Below, piece by piece: positions 16,964-25,429 of a DNA stretch of 29,764 nt (the first letter of the stretch is position 1; every line of letters begins with the position of its first letter). A program made the translations under genes and the position numbers. The stretch lies in assembly GCA_023259575.1 (NCBI GenBank), contig JALRHN010000005.1, positions 1 to 29,764 on the forward strand, written 5' to 3'. Source of the stretch: Candidatus Kapaibacterium sp. GTDB taxonomy: Bacteria > Bacteroidota > Ignavibacteria > Kapaibacteriales > UBA961. The notes under the pieces are model-generated. The model was not told where the DNA came from and made no database searches. It worked only from the letters and a program-made list of their open reading frames with translations.

Positions 16964-17037
16964 TAAATTTTGCTTGATTTTTTTTCAAATATGCATATTT
17001 GCCTTAAGTATAATTTTTTAATTACAATTAATTGTAA
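16964..17037 (+). promoter_or_regulatory. 16-bp perfect palindrome in the leader of the Popeye-like gene
   Basis: TTACAATTAATTGTAA at 17022-17037 is a perfect palindrome ending 8 bp before the ATG at 17046. In DNA it has the size and symmetry of an operator for a dimeric regulator. In RNA it would fold as a 6-bp stem with loop TTAA over the ribosome-binding region. A weak promoter-like pair (TTG at 16942-16944, TAAATTTTG at 16964-16972, 19-bp gap) lies upstream and would place the palindrome within the leader. Function is inferred. Confidence 0.4.
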
Positions 17038-17045
17038 AAAACCCA

Positions 17046-17732
17046 ATGTTTTCTTGGTTATCACTTCCAGCAAATGTTTCGATGATTGATATTTTAGGTA
17101 CTAGTATTCCTAATCTTATCTATTTATATGGATTCATAGTAAAAGATATTCTGTGGTTAAGGATTTTAATTATTGTTGGTATGTCAATAGAAACAGGGTA
17201 TCATTTTCGCGATTTACATAGTCCGGAATGGGCAGAAATCGGTTGGTGTTCTTTTTATATTCTTGTAAATGGTTGGCAATTTACCATGCTATACAAAGAA
17301 AGAAGAAATCTAAAGTTTACAGATGAAGAACAAGCAATTCATAATAAAGTATTTAAGTCAATGCCTTCAACTGCTTTCAAAAAATTATTGTCAATTGCAT
17401 CTTGGCAAGAATTACCTAAAGACTATATCATTATTCGGCAAAACACTCATGTAGAACAATTAGCACTAATTTCTGATGGATTATGCAAAGTTGTTATAGA
17501 TGATAAAGAAGTTGGCTTTGTAAGGAATGGAAACTTTATCGGGGAAATGAGCTTTTTATCGGGGAATGAAACTACTGCTACTGTAACAACAATAGATGAT
17601 ACTCGTTGTTTAGTGTGGAATAAAGAGCAATTAAAGAAATTGATGAGTACAGATCATGAAGTAGAGATTTCTATGCAAAGTGTATTCAGTAGTGATTTGC
17701 TTTCTAAATTAATGGTACAACAAATACATTAA
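17046..17732 (+). CDS. Popeye-like membrane protein with cyclic-nucleotide-binding-type fold
   Basis: A 228-residue protein. The N-terminal 85 residues contain about three hydrophobic segments (roughly 20-33, 35-50, 65-82), ending in MLYKERRNLKFTDEEQAIHN. A cNMP-binding-type beta-roll follows (about 105-205; SDGLCKVVIDDKEVGFV, FIGEMSFLSG, TATVTTIDDTRCLVWNKEQL). This order, the ERR..F..E linker and the C-terminal SSDLLSKLM resemble the Popeye (POPDC) family of cAMP-binding membrane proteins and their bacterial relatives. In the phosphate-binding cassette Gly166 and Glu167 are present, but the canonical arginine position is Thr176 (GNETTATV), so cAMP binding of the CAP kind is uncertain. No Shine-Dalgarno is seen. 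Its TAA stop overlaps that of the convergent MBL gene within one TTAA. Confidence 0.75.
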   Translation: MFSWLSLPANVSMIDILGTSIPNLIYLYGFIVKDILWLRILIIVGMSIETGYHFRDLHSPEWAEIGWCSFYILVNGWQFTMLYKERRNLKFTDEEQAIHNKVFKSMPSTAFKKLLSIASWQELPKDYIIIRQNTHVEQLALISDGLCKVVIDDKEVGFVRNGNFIGEMSFLSGNETTATVTTIDDTRCLVWNKEQLKKLMSTDHEVEISMQSVFSSDLLSKLMVQQIH

Positions 17733-18577
17733 TCAAAAATATAGCGAAATCCTTGTTGGGCTAATCCAGCAAAATCTTGTACGTTTTGTTGTTGCCAATT
17801 ATCACCATAATGCATGAGTATCAATTTTTGTTTAATTTCTTGTGGTAAACTCATTAACTCATGTAATGATGCATGCACAGGATTAGGAAAAAATGATGTA
17901 TCATGAAACATTATTTCTGATTTATCAGCATACATATCAAAAAGTTCATTGTCAAATTTTGTATCACCTGAAAAGAATACTTTATTATCTATATATAAAC
18001 CATGGGTGATAAATGCACTTGATGCACTTGATGCTTGTTCGGGTACATGATTAGTACCGAATAATTCTATATGAATTCCCTGCCAATCTATTTCTAATCG
18101 TAAGCGAGGTTCTCTTTCTAAATATGTTGGACGGAATATAGTAAAATAATCTTCGAATGATAAAGCATTACCTTCGCTACTCATTTCATTTTGCTCCATG
18201 CCACCACGCAATGAATTATTCCAAAGAATGTGTTGATATTCTTCAGAAATTATCATTGATAGTTTTGGCTTCCCAAATTGTGGGCCTGATACATAACGAT
18301 TCCACAATGCAAGTGATTCGATACCACCTATATGATCGCAATGACTATGTGTAGGTAATATTGCAGAAATATCGCTTAATGATAACCCTGTTGAAGCAGG
18401 TAATGCAAATGGACCTGTTGTACCAAAGTCTACTAATACATGAGCATCACCTTTAATGATGATAAAATTCGTATTAAAAAGTGTCTGAGAAAATGCTCCG
18501 CCTACACCTAGAAATACTATTTCCAAGGCGCCATCATTTGTTAACTTTAATGGTTTTACAACAGGTAATATTTTCAA
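17729..18577 (-). CDS. MBL-fold metallo-hydrolase (RNase Z-like family)
   Basis: A 282-residue predicted soluble hydrolase with a two-metal site. The signature THSHCDHIGG gives His77, His79, Asp81 and His82. Further candidate ligands are His177 (GTNHVPEQ), Asp205 (FFSGDTKFD) and His255 (LILMHYGDNW). The overall pattern, including a FLGVGGAFS start and a VLVDFGTTGP strand, matches RNase Z/arylsulfatase-like MBL proteins, but the specific substrate cannot be read from sequence. Translation starts at TTG (18577) with a strong AAAGGAG six bases upstream; the next in-frame Met is residue 107, inside the domain, so TTG is well supported. No signal peptide is visible, so it should be cytosolic. It converges on the Popeye-like gene with a 4-bp stop overlap. 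Confidence 0.85.
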   Translation of the reverse strand: MKILPVVKPLKLTNDGALEIVFLGVGGAFSQTLFNTNFIIIKGDAHVLVDFGTTGPFALPASTGLSLSDISAILPTHSHCDHIGGIESLALWNRYVSGPQFGKPKLSMIISEEYQHILWNNSLRGGMEQNEMSSEGNALSFEDYFTIFRPTYLEREPRLRLEIDWQGIHIELFGTNHVPEQASSASSAFITHGLYIDNKVFFSGDTKFDNELFDMYADKSEIMFHDTSFFPNPVHASLHELMSLPQEIKQKLILMHYGDNWQQQNVQDFAGLAQQGFRYIFD

Positions 18578-18583
18578 GGTTAA

Positions 18584-18590
18584 CTCCTTT
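18584..18590 (-). promoter_or_regulatory. Shine-Dalgarno that fixes a TTG start
   Basis: On the minus strand AAAGGAG is followed by the six bases TTAACC and then TTG AAA ATA. It is one of the strongest Shine-Dalgarno matches in the window, and its spacing identifies TTG at 18577 as the start of the MBL-fold gene. Confidence 0.8.
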
Positions 18591-18770
18591 ACTTTCTTAT
18601 TTCTACGAAATTCAGCAAATTATTTGTGAACTACACGGAATTATTTACTAAACATCAATAAATCTTCATATTTTCTTCATTTTTCGTGCCGTTTTTATTG
18701 TATTTATAACAAAATCAATATCATTTGCTGCTGGATTGTTTAATCTGAATGCTTCTATATTCAATCTTCG

Positions 18771-18778
18771 TATTTTTG
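18771..18778 (+). promoter_or_regulatory. Candidate -7 element of guaA
   Basis: TATTTTTG matches the Bacteroidota TAnnTTTG element exactly and lies 31 bp before the guaA ATG. No TTG sits at the expected distance (about 20 bp) upstream, so this is only a half-match. Chance occurrence is likely in DNA this AT-rich. Confidence 0.3.
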
Positions 18779-18809
18779 CACTTCTCTATTCATCATTTAG
18801 TATCTTTTC

Positions 18810-20354
18810 ATGCAAACAATTATCATTCTAGATTTTGGTTCTCAAGTAACGCAGCTAATAGCACGTCGAATTAGAGAATCAGGTGTTTATTGCGAAATCC
18901 ATCCTTATACTATTCAGCAAGATACTCTGCATTCTTTACAGCCAAAAGGAATTATATTATCTGGTGGGCCATCCAGTGTATATGCTGATGATGCTCCAAT
19001 TCCTCATTTCGACCTTTTTGCTTTTGCAGAACAGAATTCTATTCCTGTTTTAGGTATTTGCTATGGCTTACAATTAACTGCTTTTATGAATGGTGGAAGT
19101 GTAAATAGATCTGCAAAAAGAGAATTTGGTAGAGCTGAACTTCATATTAATACTATAGATCCATTATTCGAAGGAATTACAGATCATTCGATTGTATGGA
19201 TGAGCCATGGCGATTCTTTAACTTCTTTACCCAGTGGTTTTGAAATTATTGCTCATACAGAGAATGCACCGATTTGTGCAATCAGAAATATTCACAGAAA
19301 TATTCGTGGAGTTCAATTTCATCCAGAAGTTCATCATACAGATGATGGAAAAATCATGCTCAGTAATTTTGTCCATAAGATTTGTGGATGCGATGCAGAA
19401 TGGAGCGCCGATAATGTTATCGAGTCTAAATTAAAGTCAATAAAAGAAAAAGTGGGTTCTGGTGGTGTTATTTGCGCACTATCTGGTGGCGTTGATTCTA
19501 CTGTTGCAGCTGTTTTACTTCATAAAGCAATTGGCGATCAATTACATTGCATTCATGTTGATTCGGGCTTGATGAGGAAAAATGAAAGCAATACTTTAAA
19601 AGATTTATTTGCTAAACATTTTTCAATGAGCATTGATATTGTAGATGCTTCGGATTTGTTTTTAGGTAGACTAAAAGGCATAAGCGATCCAGAGCAAAAA
19701 AGAAAAATTATTGGTACTACTTTTATAGATGTTTTCGAGAAAGAAGCTAAAACGTTTGGGGATGCAAAGTTTTTAGCACAAGGAACCCTATATCCAGATG
19801 TTATAGAATCTGTTAGTGTTAAAGGACCATCTGTCACTATTAAGTCTCATCACAATGTTGGAGGCTTACCAGAACATATGAATCTTGAATTAATAGAGCC
19901 ATTCCGCGAATTATTTAAAGATGAAGTTAGAGCTATTGGCAGAGCTTTAGGTGTCCCAGACTGGTTTGTTAATAGACATCCATTCCCTGGCCCTGGATTA
20001 GCAATTCGTGTTTTAGGAGAAATCACCAATCAATCTCTTGAAATCCTTAGAAAAGCTGATGAAATTTATCTTGAAGAGATTCGAAATGCTGGCCTTTATG
20101 ATGAAATTTGGCAAGCTTTTGCTGTTCTATTACCGGTTCAAAGCGTTGGTGTTATGGGTGATGAAAGAACATATGAAAATACATGTGCTTTAAGGGCTGT
20201 TACAAGTGTAGATGGCATGACGGCTGATTGGTTCCCTATGCCTTATTCTACTTTAGCAATTATCAGTAATCGAATCATTAATGAAGTACGCGGTATCAAT
20301 CGTGTTACATATGATATTTCTAGTAAACCTCCCGCAACAATTGAGTGGGAATAA
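18810..20354 (+). CDS. guaA: GMP synthase (glutamine-hydrolysing)
   Basis: Converts XMP to GMP in the cytosol, using ATP and ammonia released from glutamine; the last step of guanine nucleotide synthesis. The glutamine amidotransferase half starts TIIILDFGSQVTQLIARR and has the triad Cys84 (LGICYGLQL), His171 and Glu173 (GVQFHPEV). The ATP-pyrophosphatase half carries the PP-loop SGGVDS (225-230), then HVDSGLMRKNE and FLAQGTLYPDVIES. The C-terminal dimerisation region ends with RINEVRGINRVTYDISSKPP-like sequence (IINEVRGINRVTYD) and PPATIEWE. At 514 residues it is full length and looks functional. Its stop is 32 bp from the next gene on the same strand (OmpA family) with no terminator between them, so cotranscription is likely. 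Confidence 0.97.
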   Translation: MQTIIILDFGSQVTQLIARRIRESGVYCEIHPYTIQQDTLHSLQPKGIILSGGPSSVYADDAPIPHFDLFAFAEQNSIPVLGICYGLQLTAFMNGGSVNRSAKREFGRAELHINTIDPLFEGITDHSIVWMSHGDSLTSLPSGFEIIAHTENAPICAIRNIHRNIRGVQFHPEVHHTDDGKIMLSNFVHKICGCDAEWSADNVIESKLKSIKEKVGSGGVICALSGGVDSTVAAVLLHKAIGDQLHCIHVDSGLMRKNESNTLKDLFAKHFSMSIDIVDASDLFLGRLKGISDPEQKRKIIGTTFIDVFEKEAKTFGDAKFLAQGTLYPDVIESVSVKGPSVTIKSHHNVGGLPEHMNLELIEPFRELFKDEVRAIGRALGVPDWFVNRHPFPGPGLAIRVLGEITNQSLEILRKADEIYLEEIRNAGLYDEIWQAFAVLLPVQSVGVMGDERTYENTCALRAVTSVDGMTADWFPMPYSTLAIISNRIINEVRGINRVTYDISSKPPATIEWE

Positions 20355-20386
20355 ATTGTAAGTCTCAGAAACAATGATATAGTTAC

Positions 20387-22411
20387 ATGTATACAACTGT
20401 TTTTATCTCTGTTTTTTCTTTCCTTTCTATGATAGTTATATCATGGGCTCAACAGAGTGAACAATTGATTACTAAAGGCAATTGGGGTTTCTTTGGAGAC
20501 ATTCATGTAAATCAACATATATCTAATTTTAGTGCTTTACCAAATATTCCAAATTGTTGCCCCACATTTTCATCAGGCATAAATGAACATTTTGCTGGAA
20601 CATTTGGAGCTCATATTCCTATACATAAAGCTATCGTTTTAAGACCATCCTTTACCATGTGGGATGGAACTTTACGTTATTCAGAATTCACAAAAGGTGG
20701 AATCGGTGGCTCCATCGTTGATGTCGAAATTGGACATTCTATCCAAAGTACAATCCGATCTGTGGGTATTGAAGGCTTATATATTATTCCATTATTTAGT
20801 TCATTTCAAGCTAGCTTAGGGGCAAGAGCTGATTATATTTATAAGAGTTCATATTATCAACAAGAGGAATTATTACAACCTACTGCTATTGGTATGTGGA
20901 ATAATGGATCTACTATTAGAAATGTATTTTCAGGTGATATTCCCAATGCTCAAACATTTGCTTTTGCTCCAAGTGTTGGATTTCATTATACTTTTGCAGC
21001 AAATTCATCTAAGACTATATTCCTATCACCAGAATTCTTAGCTTCTTATAATATCATTCCAAGTATTAAAAACTATCAGTGGAATATTCTTGCTTGGCGA
21101 TTTGGATGCGCTATTACTTTTAATAATGAAAAAAAGATTGATTCACAATTACAATATGACATTAAAAAACAAATTCCTATCATATCTAAACCAATCATTC
21201 CGGCCTGCGATGCTTTTATAAAAGGAATTGATTCTACTGGTAAACAATTTGATATTAGTACAATCACAATTAAAGAAACAGAAATCAATAGACTTCAGCC
21301 ATTGCTTCCATTTGTTTTTTTTGATGAAGATTCATTTACAATTCCTTCTAGATACAGATTATTACAAGAACATAAAGCGTCAACATTTGATATTAATGCC
21401 CTGACTTCTCAATCTAAATTAGAAGTATATTGGTCTTTATTAGACATAATAGGTTATCGACTACAAAAAAATCCAACAGCTACAATTACTCTTACTGGAT
21501 GCAATTCACACATAAGAAATGAAAAAAATAATGTTGATTTATCCAGAAAAAGAGCGGAACAGATACGATTATATCTACATACAATATGGCATATTCCTCT
21601 TGAACGATGCTCAATTTCTGCAAGGAATTTGCCACAAAATGCTTCTGTTTCACATGCTGGGTATGAACAAGATATCATAGATGCTCAGCAAGAAAATAGA
21701 CGAGTAGAAATTTCCTCAGATAATTTTTCGATATTAGAACCAGTGCATATTTCTGCAAAAATTGTGACTATCAATCCTGAGTCTATTCTTTATTCTTTTC
21801 CAGAACACAATGGAGATTCTATCATCAATAGAAATATAGAACTCAAAACAGAAAATGGACAATTAATACAGCAAACTATCTCTGGAAATATTGCAAACTT
21901 TAAAGCTCATTTGTCTGGAATAGCTACACAATTATCTAAGCAAAACGACGATAATTTGATAAGTACATTAACAATGTATGATGCACAGCAAATGAAGTGT
22001 AAAACTGGCTTAAGTATTCCAATTAAAAGGATTACCCACATAGAACATAAGCATAATGATACGATGTATAATGAATATAGTTTGGTATTATTTCCTTTTA
22101 ATGCTTCTACGATAGAGCAGAACAATAAAAAAATAGTTTCTCTGATAAAGTCAGAATTGAATCCGGGTGCAAGTATATCAATTGCAGGTTTTACAGATAG
22201 AGTTGGAGTATATAATCATAATAAAACATTATCCTATAATCGTGCTTTAGCGGTATACAAAGCATTAGATATTACTTCAGATCTATATTCTATTAATCCA
22301 TCAACAGACATAGTTGGATATGGAGAACAAGATGTCCATGAATTACCCGAAGGACGTCTTTATTGGCGGACAGTAAATATTTTTGTGAAAAATCCTCTAT
22401 CAAAACCATGA
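20387..22411 (+). CDS. OmpA-family outer-membrane protein with two OmpA-like domains (paralogue A)
   Basis: A 674-residue predicted outer-membrane protein. It has a signal peptide (about 1-22, ending SWAQQ). Residues about 28-248 alternate in a beta-barrel-like way and include IPNCCPTF (54-61). A first OmpA-like domain lies at about 308-442 (LPFVFFDEDSFTIPSRY, LTGCNS, NNVDLSRKRAEQIRLYL, QENRRVEI). A second lies at about 565-668 (SLVLFPFNASTI, IAGFTDRVG, NKTLSYNRALAV, PEGRLYWRTVNIFV). The peptidoglycan-contacting Asp and Arg of canonical OmpA domains are present in the second (Asp604, Arg619). In the first the Asp position is Ser374. It likely ties the outer membrane to the cell wall. It follows guaA, and its stop overlaps the next gene's start. 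The gene at 25430-27439 is a paralogue. Confidence 0.85.
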   Translation: MYTTVFISVFSFLSMIVISWAQQSEQLITKGNWGFFGDIHVNQHISNFSALPNIPNCCPTFSSGINEHFAGTFGAHIPIHKAIVLRPSFTMWDGTLRYSEFTKGGIGGSIVDVEIGHSIQSTIRSVGIEGLYIIPLFSSFQASLGARADYIYKSSYYQQEELLQPTAIGMWNNGSTIRNVFSGDIPNAQTFAFAPSVGFHYTFAANSSKTIFLSPEFLASYNIIPSIKNYQWNILAWRFGCAITFNNEKKIDSQLQYDIKKQIPIISKPIIPACDAFIKGIDSTGKQFDISTITIKETEINRLQPLLPFVFFDEDSFTIPSRYRLLQEHKASTFDINALTSQSKLEVYWSLLDIIGYRLQKNPTATITLTGCNSHIRNEKNNVDLSRKRAEQIRLYLHTIWHIPLERCSISARNLPQNASVSHAGYEQDIIDAQQENRRVEISSDNFSILEPVHISAKIVTINPESILYSFPEHNGDSIINRNIELKTENGQLIQQTISGNIANFKAHLSGIATQLSKQNDDNLISTLTMYDAQQMKCKTGLSIPIKRITHIEHKHNDTMYNEYSLVLFPFNASTIEQNNKKIVSLIKSELNPGASISIAGFTDRVGVYNHNKTLSYNRALAVYKALDITSDLYSINPSTDIVGYGEQDVHELPEGRLYWRTVNIFVKNPLSKP

Positions 22412-24063
22412 AAAATCTGTTCATCTTAATGCTCTGTCTATTCTGTTTTTCTACAGAGTCTATTCTTTATGCTCAAAAAGATATTTTTTTAAATGAATTT
22501 ACAGATTCTACAATGTTCAATTTTGTTGGAACTGCACAATTATTTAATAAAAGAATTAGACTTACAGAAGCTAAGAATTTTCAAGGTGGTGGTATTTGGT
22601 TAAAAGACAAAAAAAATGTTGCCAATGATTTTGCTATTGAAATTGGTTTCCAAATCACTAATTCGGATTTTTCTGGCGCAGATGGAATTGCATTTGTGAT
22701 TCAGAATACAAGTGCATTTAGTATTGGACAATATGGTGGCGGTATTGGATATTCATCTATACCTAATTCCTTAGCTATTGAATTTGATACGTATTATAAT
22801 CCAGAAAGAAATGACCCCAATGATAATCATATAAGTATTCAAAGTAATGGCAAAAACCCCATAAGCGAAAATCATATCTATACATTAGGTATGGCTTCTA
22901 CAATACCAACAATGGAAGATGGAAAACCACATATCTTAAGAATAGAATATGTACAAAAAATCTTTAGTGTTTTTCTTGATGATATGTCTACCCCAAAAAT
23001 TAAAGCATATGTGAATGTTGATTCTTTATTACAATTAGATCATGGAACTGCTTGGCTAGGTTTTACTTCATCAACAGGTGGTTCTTATGCTAATCATGAT
23101 ATTGTCTCTTTTGGCCATTCAAATGGCTTGATTGCAAATGCTGGACAAGACACCACTATCTGTTTTGGAAAAAAAGTGCAGATTGGTCAAAATGCTTTTG
23201 GTAGAGCTCCATTTTCATATAAATGGATTCCATCTACTGGCTTATCAAATGATACAATTGCGCAACCTTGGGCTTTCCCAAAAACTACAACTACCTATTA
23301 TGTTGAAGTAAAAGATACTTTAGGAAATATAGATAATGATTCTGTTATGATAATTGTAGATACTTGCAATGCAATTATTCAATTTCCTGATAAAACTGCA
23401 AAATTATTAGACACCGTTTCCTTTCCTGCTTTTGTAATTCCAGCTGTAAATCTTACTACTTTTGACTCTTCACTGTATAGCTATACAGCTTATCTTCATT
23501 TTCCTTCTACTATTCTTTATCCTTTATCAGCTTCGAATGCTAGCATTTCACATAGTTTTGCTGATAATCAATTTTCTGTTATAGCTAAAGGTTTGTATAA
23601 TCCTCAATGTATTGATACTCTTTTTACTTTATATACTCTTGCTGTATTAGGTAATGATACAAATACAGTTCTGATTATAGATTCAATTCATTGGGAAGAT
23701 CGACAAGGTAATTTCCTGCCATTGGATATATCATATATTCCTGGATCTTGTACAATCACAGATATATGCAGAGAAGGTGGTCCCCGTTTACTATTTCAGA
23801 ATAATAATAGTTTTACTATACAGCAATTACGTTCTGCAGATAGATTAATATTTGATATTAAAAGTGTAGATGATGGTCCGCATAGCTTTCAGTTATATTC
23901 TGTTCAAGGTGAATTAATTGAACAATATTCATGGAAACATGTTTCTTCTGCATCAGAATCTATAGTATTGCATAAGCTTTCATATCCAATAGGATATTAT
24001 ACAGCAATTATAAAAAGTCCTTTTTCGATCTATTCTTATCCCTTTGTAATAGATCATTATTAA
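22408..24063 (+). CDS. Secreted L-type lectin-domain protein with T9SS-like C-terminus
   Basis: The ATG at 22408 overlaps the preceding stop as ATGA and starts a proper signal peptide (MKNLFILMLCLFCF ... LYAQ), so I prefer it to the in-frame ATG at 22363; the product is 551 aa. Residues 26-236 form an L-type (legume-like) lectin domain. NSDFSGADGIAFVIQ carries Asp92. SLAIEFDTYYNPE carries Glu125, Asp127 and Asn131, and DNHISI carries His141, matching the Ca/Mn site of legume lectins; sugar binding is therefore plausible. An Ig-like module (243-318) resembles the metalloprotease repeats. A cohesin-like region (about 325-447), then CREGGPR and a T9SS-like sorting domain (about 462-551) follow. 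It is probably translationally coupled to the OmpA-family gene and exported to the surface. Confidence 0.85.
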   Translation: MKNLFILMLCLFCFSTESILYAQKDIFLNEFTDSTMFNFVGTAQLFNKRIRLTEAKNFQGGGIWLKDKKNVANDFAIEIGFQITNSDFSGADGIAFVIQNTSAFSIGQYGGGIGYSSIPNSLAIEFDTYYNPERNDPNDNHISIQSNGKNPISENHIYTLGMASTIPTMEDGKPHILRIEYVQKIFSVFLDDMSTPKIKAYVNVDSLLQLDHGTAWLGFTSSTGGSYANHDIVSFGHSNGLIANAGQDTTICFGKKVQIGQNAFGRAPFSYKWIPSTGLSNDTIAQPWAFPKTTTTYYVEVKDTLGNIDNDSVMIIVDTCNAIIQFPDKTAKLLDTVSFPAFVIPAVNLTTFDSSLYSYTAYLHFPSTILYPLSASNASISHSFADNQFSVIAKGLYNPQCIDTLFTLYTLAVLGNDTNTVLIIDSIHWEDRQGNFLPLDISYIPGSCTITDICREGGPRLLFQNNNSFTIQQLRSADRLIFDIKSVDDGPHSFQLYSVQGELIEQYSWKHVSSASESIVLHKLSYPIGYYTAIIKSPFSIYSYPFVIDHY

Positions 24064-25376
24064 TGGATAATTGTCAATTTTTGTATATGATGTTGTTGAT
24101 CTTTGGATACCATATCAATCATATATAATCCATTAGATAATCCTGAATAATCCCATTCTTGCTTTGATTGAGATTGTTGCACCACAGTTCCTGATAATGA
24201 ATATACGGTAAATGACTGCACATGATCTGAAAATATCACTGTATTATTCATCTGAACCATCATAGTAGATTCACTATCATTCTGTATACTTGAAATTCCA
24301 TCGATACTATTTCGTATAGCTTTTTTTAGTGTTATATAAGTTGGTACTGTAACTCTTCCTTCGCTCCAGACAGAAAACACACCAGTGAGATTTCTTTTCC
24401 AATCTATCCATGGTGCAAAACCAAATGCTCCAAGCGAACTAGATTCTAATACTTCATCTGTTGAATAATCAACTATTTCTCTCCAATGTCCTAAAGCATA
24501 TCTAGCTTTTCCATCAAGATCCAAGCTTGGATTCAGAATTTTCCATAAAGCAAATGGAGAATACAATATAGGTGCACCAAATGTTTGATCTTTTTTCATT
24601 TCTGAAATAATTTCTTTACTAATTATCTGCTTATCTGCATGCTTTCCATTATTTAAAATCATTTGAAGATATACAGAATAGTCTTTGGCATTAGATGCAA
24701 TACTTCCAGCTATTCCTGGATTTTTGCCGGGTAAATACTGTGTAAATTTTAACCCTAATGGTGTACTCACATATTTACTGAATAAGCTATTCCATGCCTG
24801 ACCTGTTTCTAAAGGAATTCCTGATGCAATTTCTGCACATCTACCTGCAATATGCATTCCCCTTCCGCCATAAGCCATGCTTCCACCTGGTTTAGTTGCC
24901 AAAGGTAAAGCTAGTATTTGCTTTACCGCAGAATCTAAAGTAATATCATTATTTCTTAGAATACTATCTTCAACCCCATTCCCATCTTCTTTTATCCCAC
25001 TTGTCATAGAAAATAATTGTCTGATTGTCATCCTTGCTTTATCACCATCAATATATGGCAAATATTTTCCTGCAGAATCTTCTAATGTCCATATACCATC
25101 TTGCAATAAACCCATCACTACACCACAGGCAAGCCACTTAGAAGATGATGCTATTGGAACAATTTTATTTACTGTATATGATTTTCCAGGTAAAGAAAAT
25201 GATTTCGAATAGATTTCTTTGCCATCTTTCATTAGAACAAGAGCACAACCACCACCGATTCCGGCTATATTTTGCAATGAATCTTGAAGTATTTTATCTA
25301 CCAAGGAAAAATCATAGGTTTGAGAATACATATGTGCGCTTAAGCACATATACAATACAGCATATAATACCTTCAT
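24060..25376 (-). CDS. T9SS-exported serine hydrolase of the beta-lactamase/esterase (class C-like) family
   Basis: A 438-residue secreted hydrolase. It has a signal peptide (about 1-19, ending MYSQ) and a catalytic domain (about 25-355). The SxxK motif Ser77-Ser-Ser-Lys80 (IASSSKW) supplies the nucleophile and general base. The second motif is Tyr169 in MAYGGRGMHIAGR, where YGG replaces the YxN of true class C enzymes. The third is a G-x-G region in SLGAFGFAPWID. LFSMTSGIKED is the usual helix after the first motif. The last 65 residues or so (TVYSLSGTVVQQSQ ... SNGLYMIDMVSKDQQ) are a T9SS type A sorting domain, so it should end up at the cell surface. The substrate could be an ester, amide or peptide; beta-lactam resistance is not implied. 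It converges on the lectin gene with a 4-bp stop overlap. Confidence 0.85.
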   Translation of the reverse strand: MKVLYAVLYMCLSAHMYSQTYDFSLVDKILQDSLQNIAGIGGGCALVLMKDGKEIYSKSFSLPGKSYTVNKIVPIASSSKWLACGVVMGLLQDGIWTLEDSAGKYLPYIDGDKARMTIRQLFSMTSGIKEDGNGVEDSILRNNDITLDSAVKQILALPLATKPGGSMAYGGRGMHIAGRCAEIASGIPLETGQAWNSLFSKYVSTPLGLKFTQYLPGKNPGIAGSIASNAKDYSVYLQMILNNGKHADKQIISKEIISEMKKDQTFGAPILYSPFALWKILNPSLDLDGKARYALGHWREIVDYSTDEVLESSSLGAFGFAPWIDWKRNLTGVFSVWSEGRVTVPTYITLKKAIRNSIDGISSIQNDSESTMMVQMNNTVIFSDHVQSFTVYSLSGTVVQQSQSKQEWDYSGLSNGLYMIDMVSKDQQHHIQKLTIIH

Positions 25377-25429
25377 AAACTATTCCTTAGTGCAAAATAA
25401 TGCTTTAGATATCTTGAAGACAAAAATGT

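Noticed and set aside
17046..18577. cAMP signalling pair: Popeye-like protein with the MBL protein as class II cyclic-nucleotide phosphodiesterase
   Set aside because: The genes are convergent rather than cotranscribed, and the MBL protein has a generic HxHxDH site with nothing specific for cNMP phosphodiesterases.
18578..18809. Purine riboswitch upstream of guaA
   Set aside because: No guanine-aptamer core (conserved TATA/three-way-junction signature with paired loops) could be found in the 232-bp gap.
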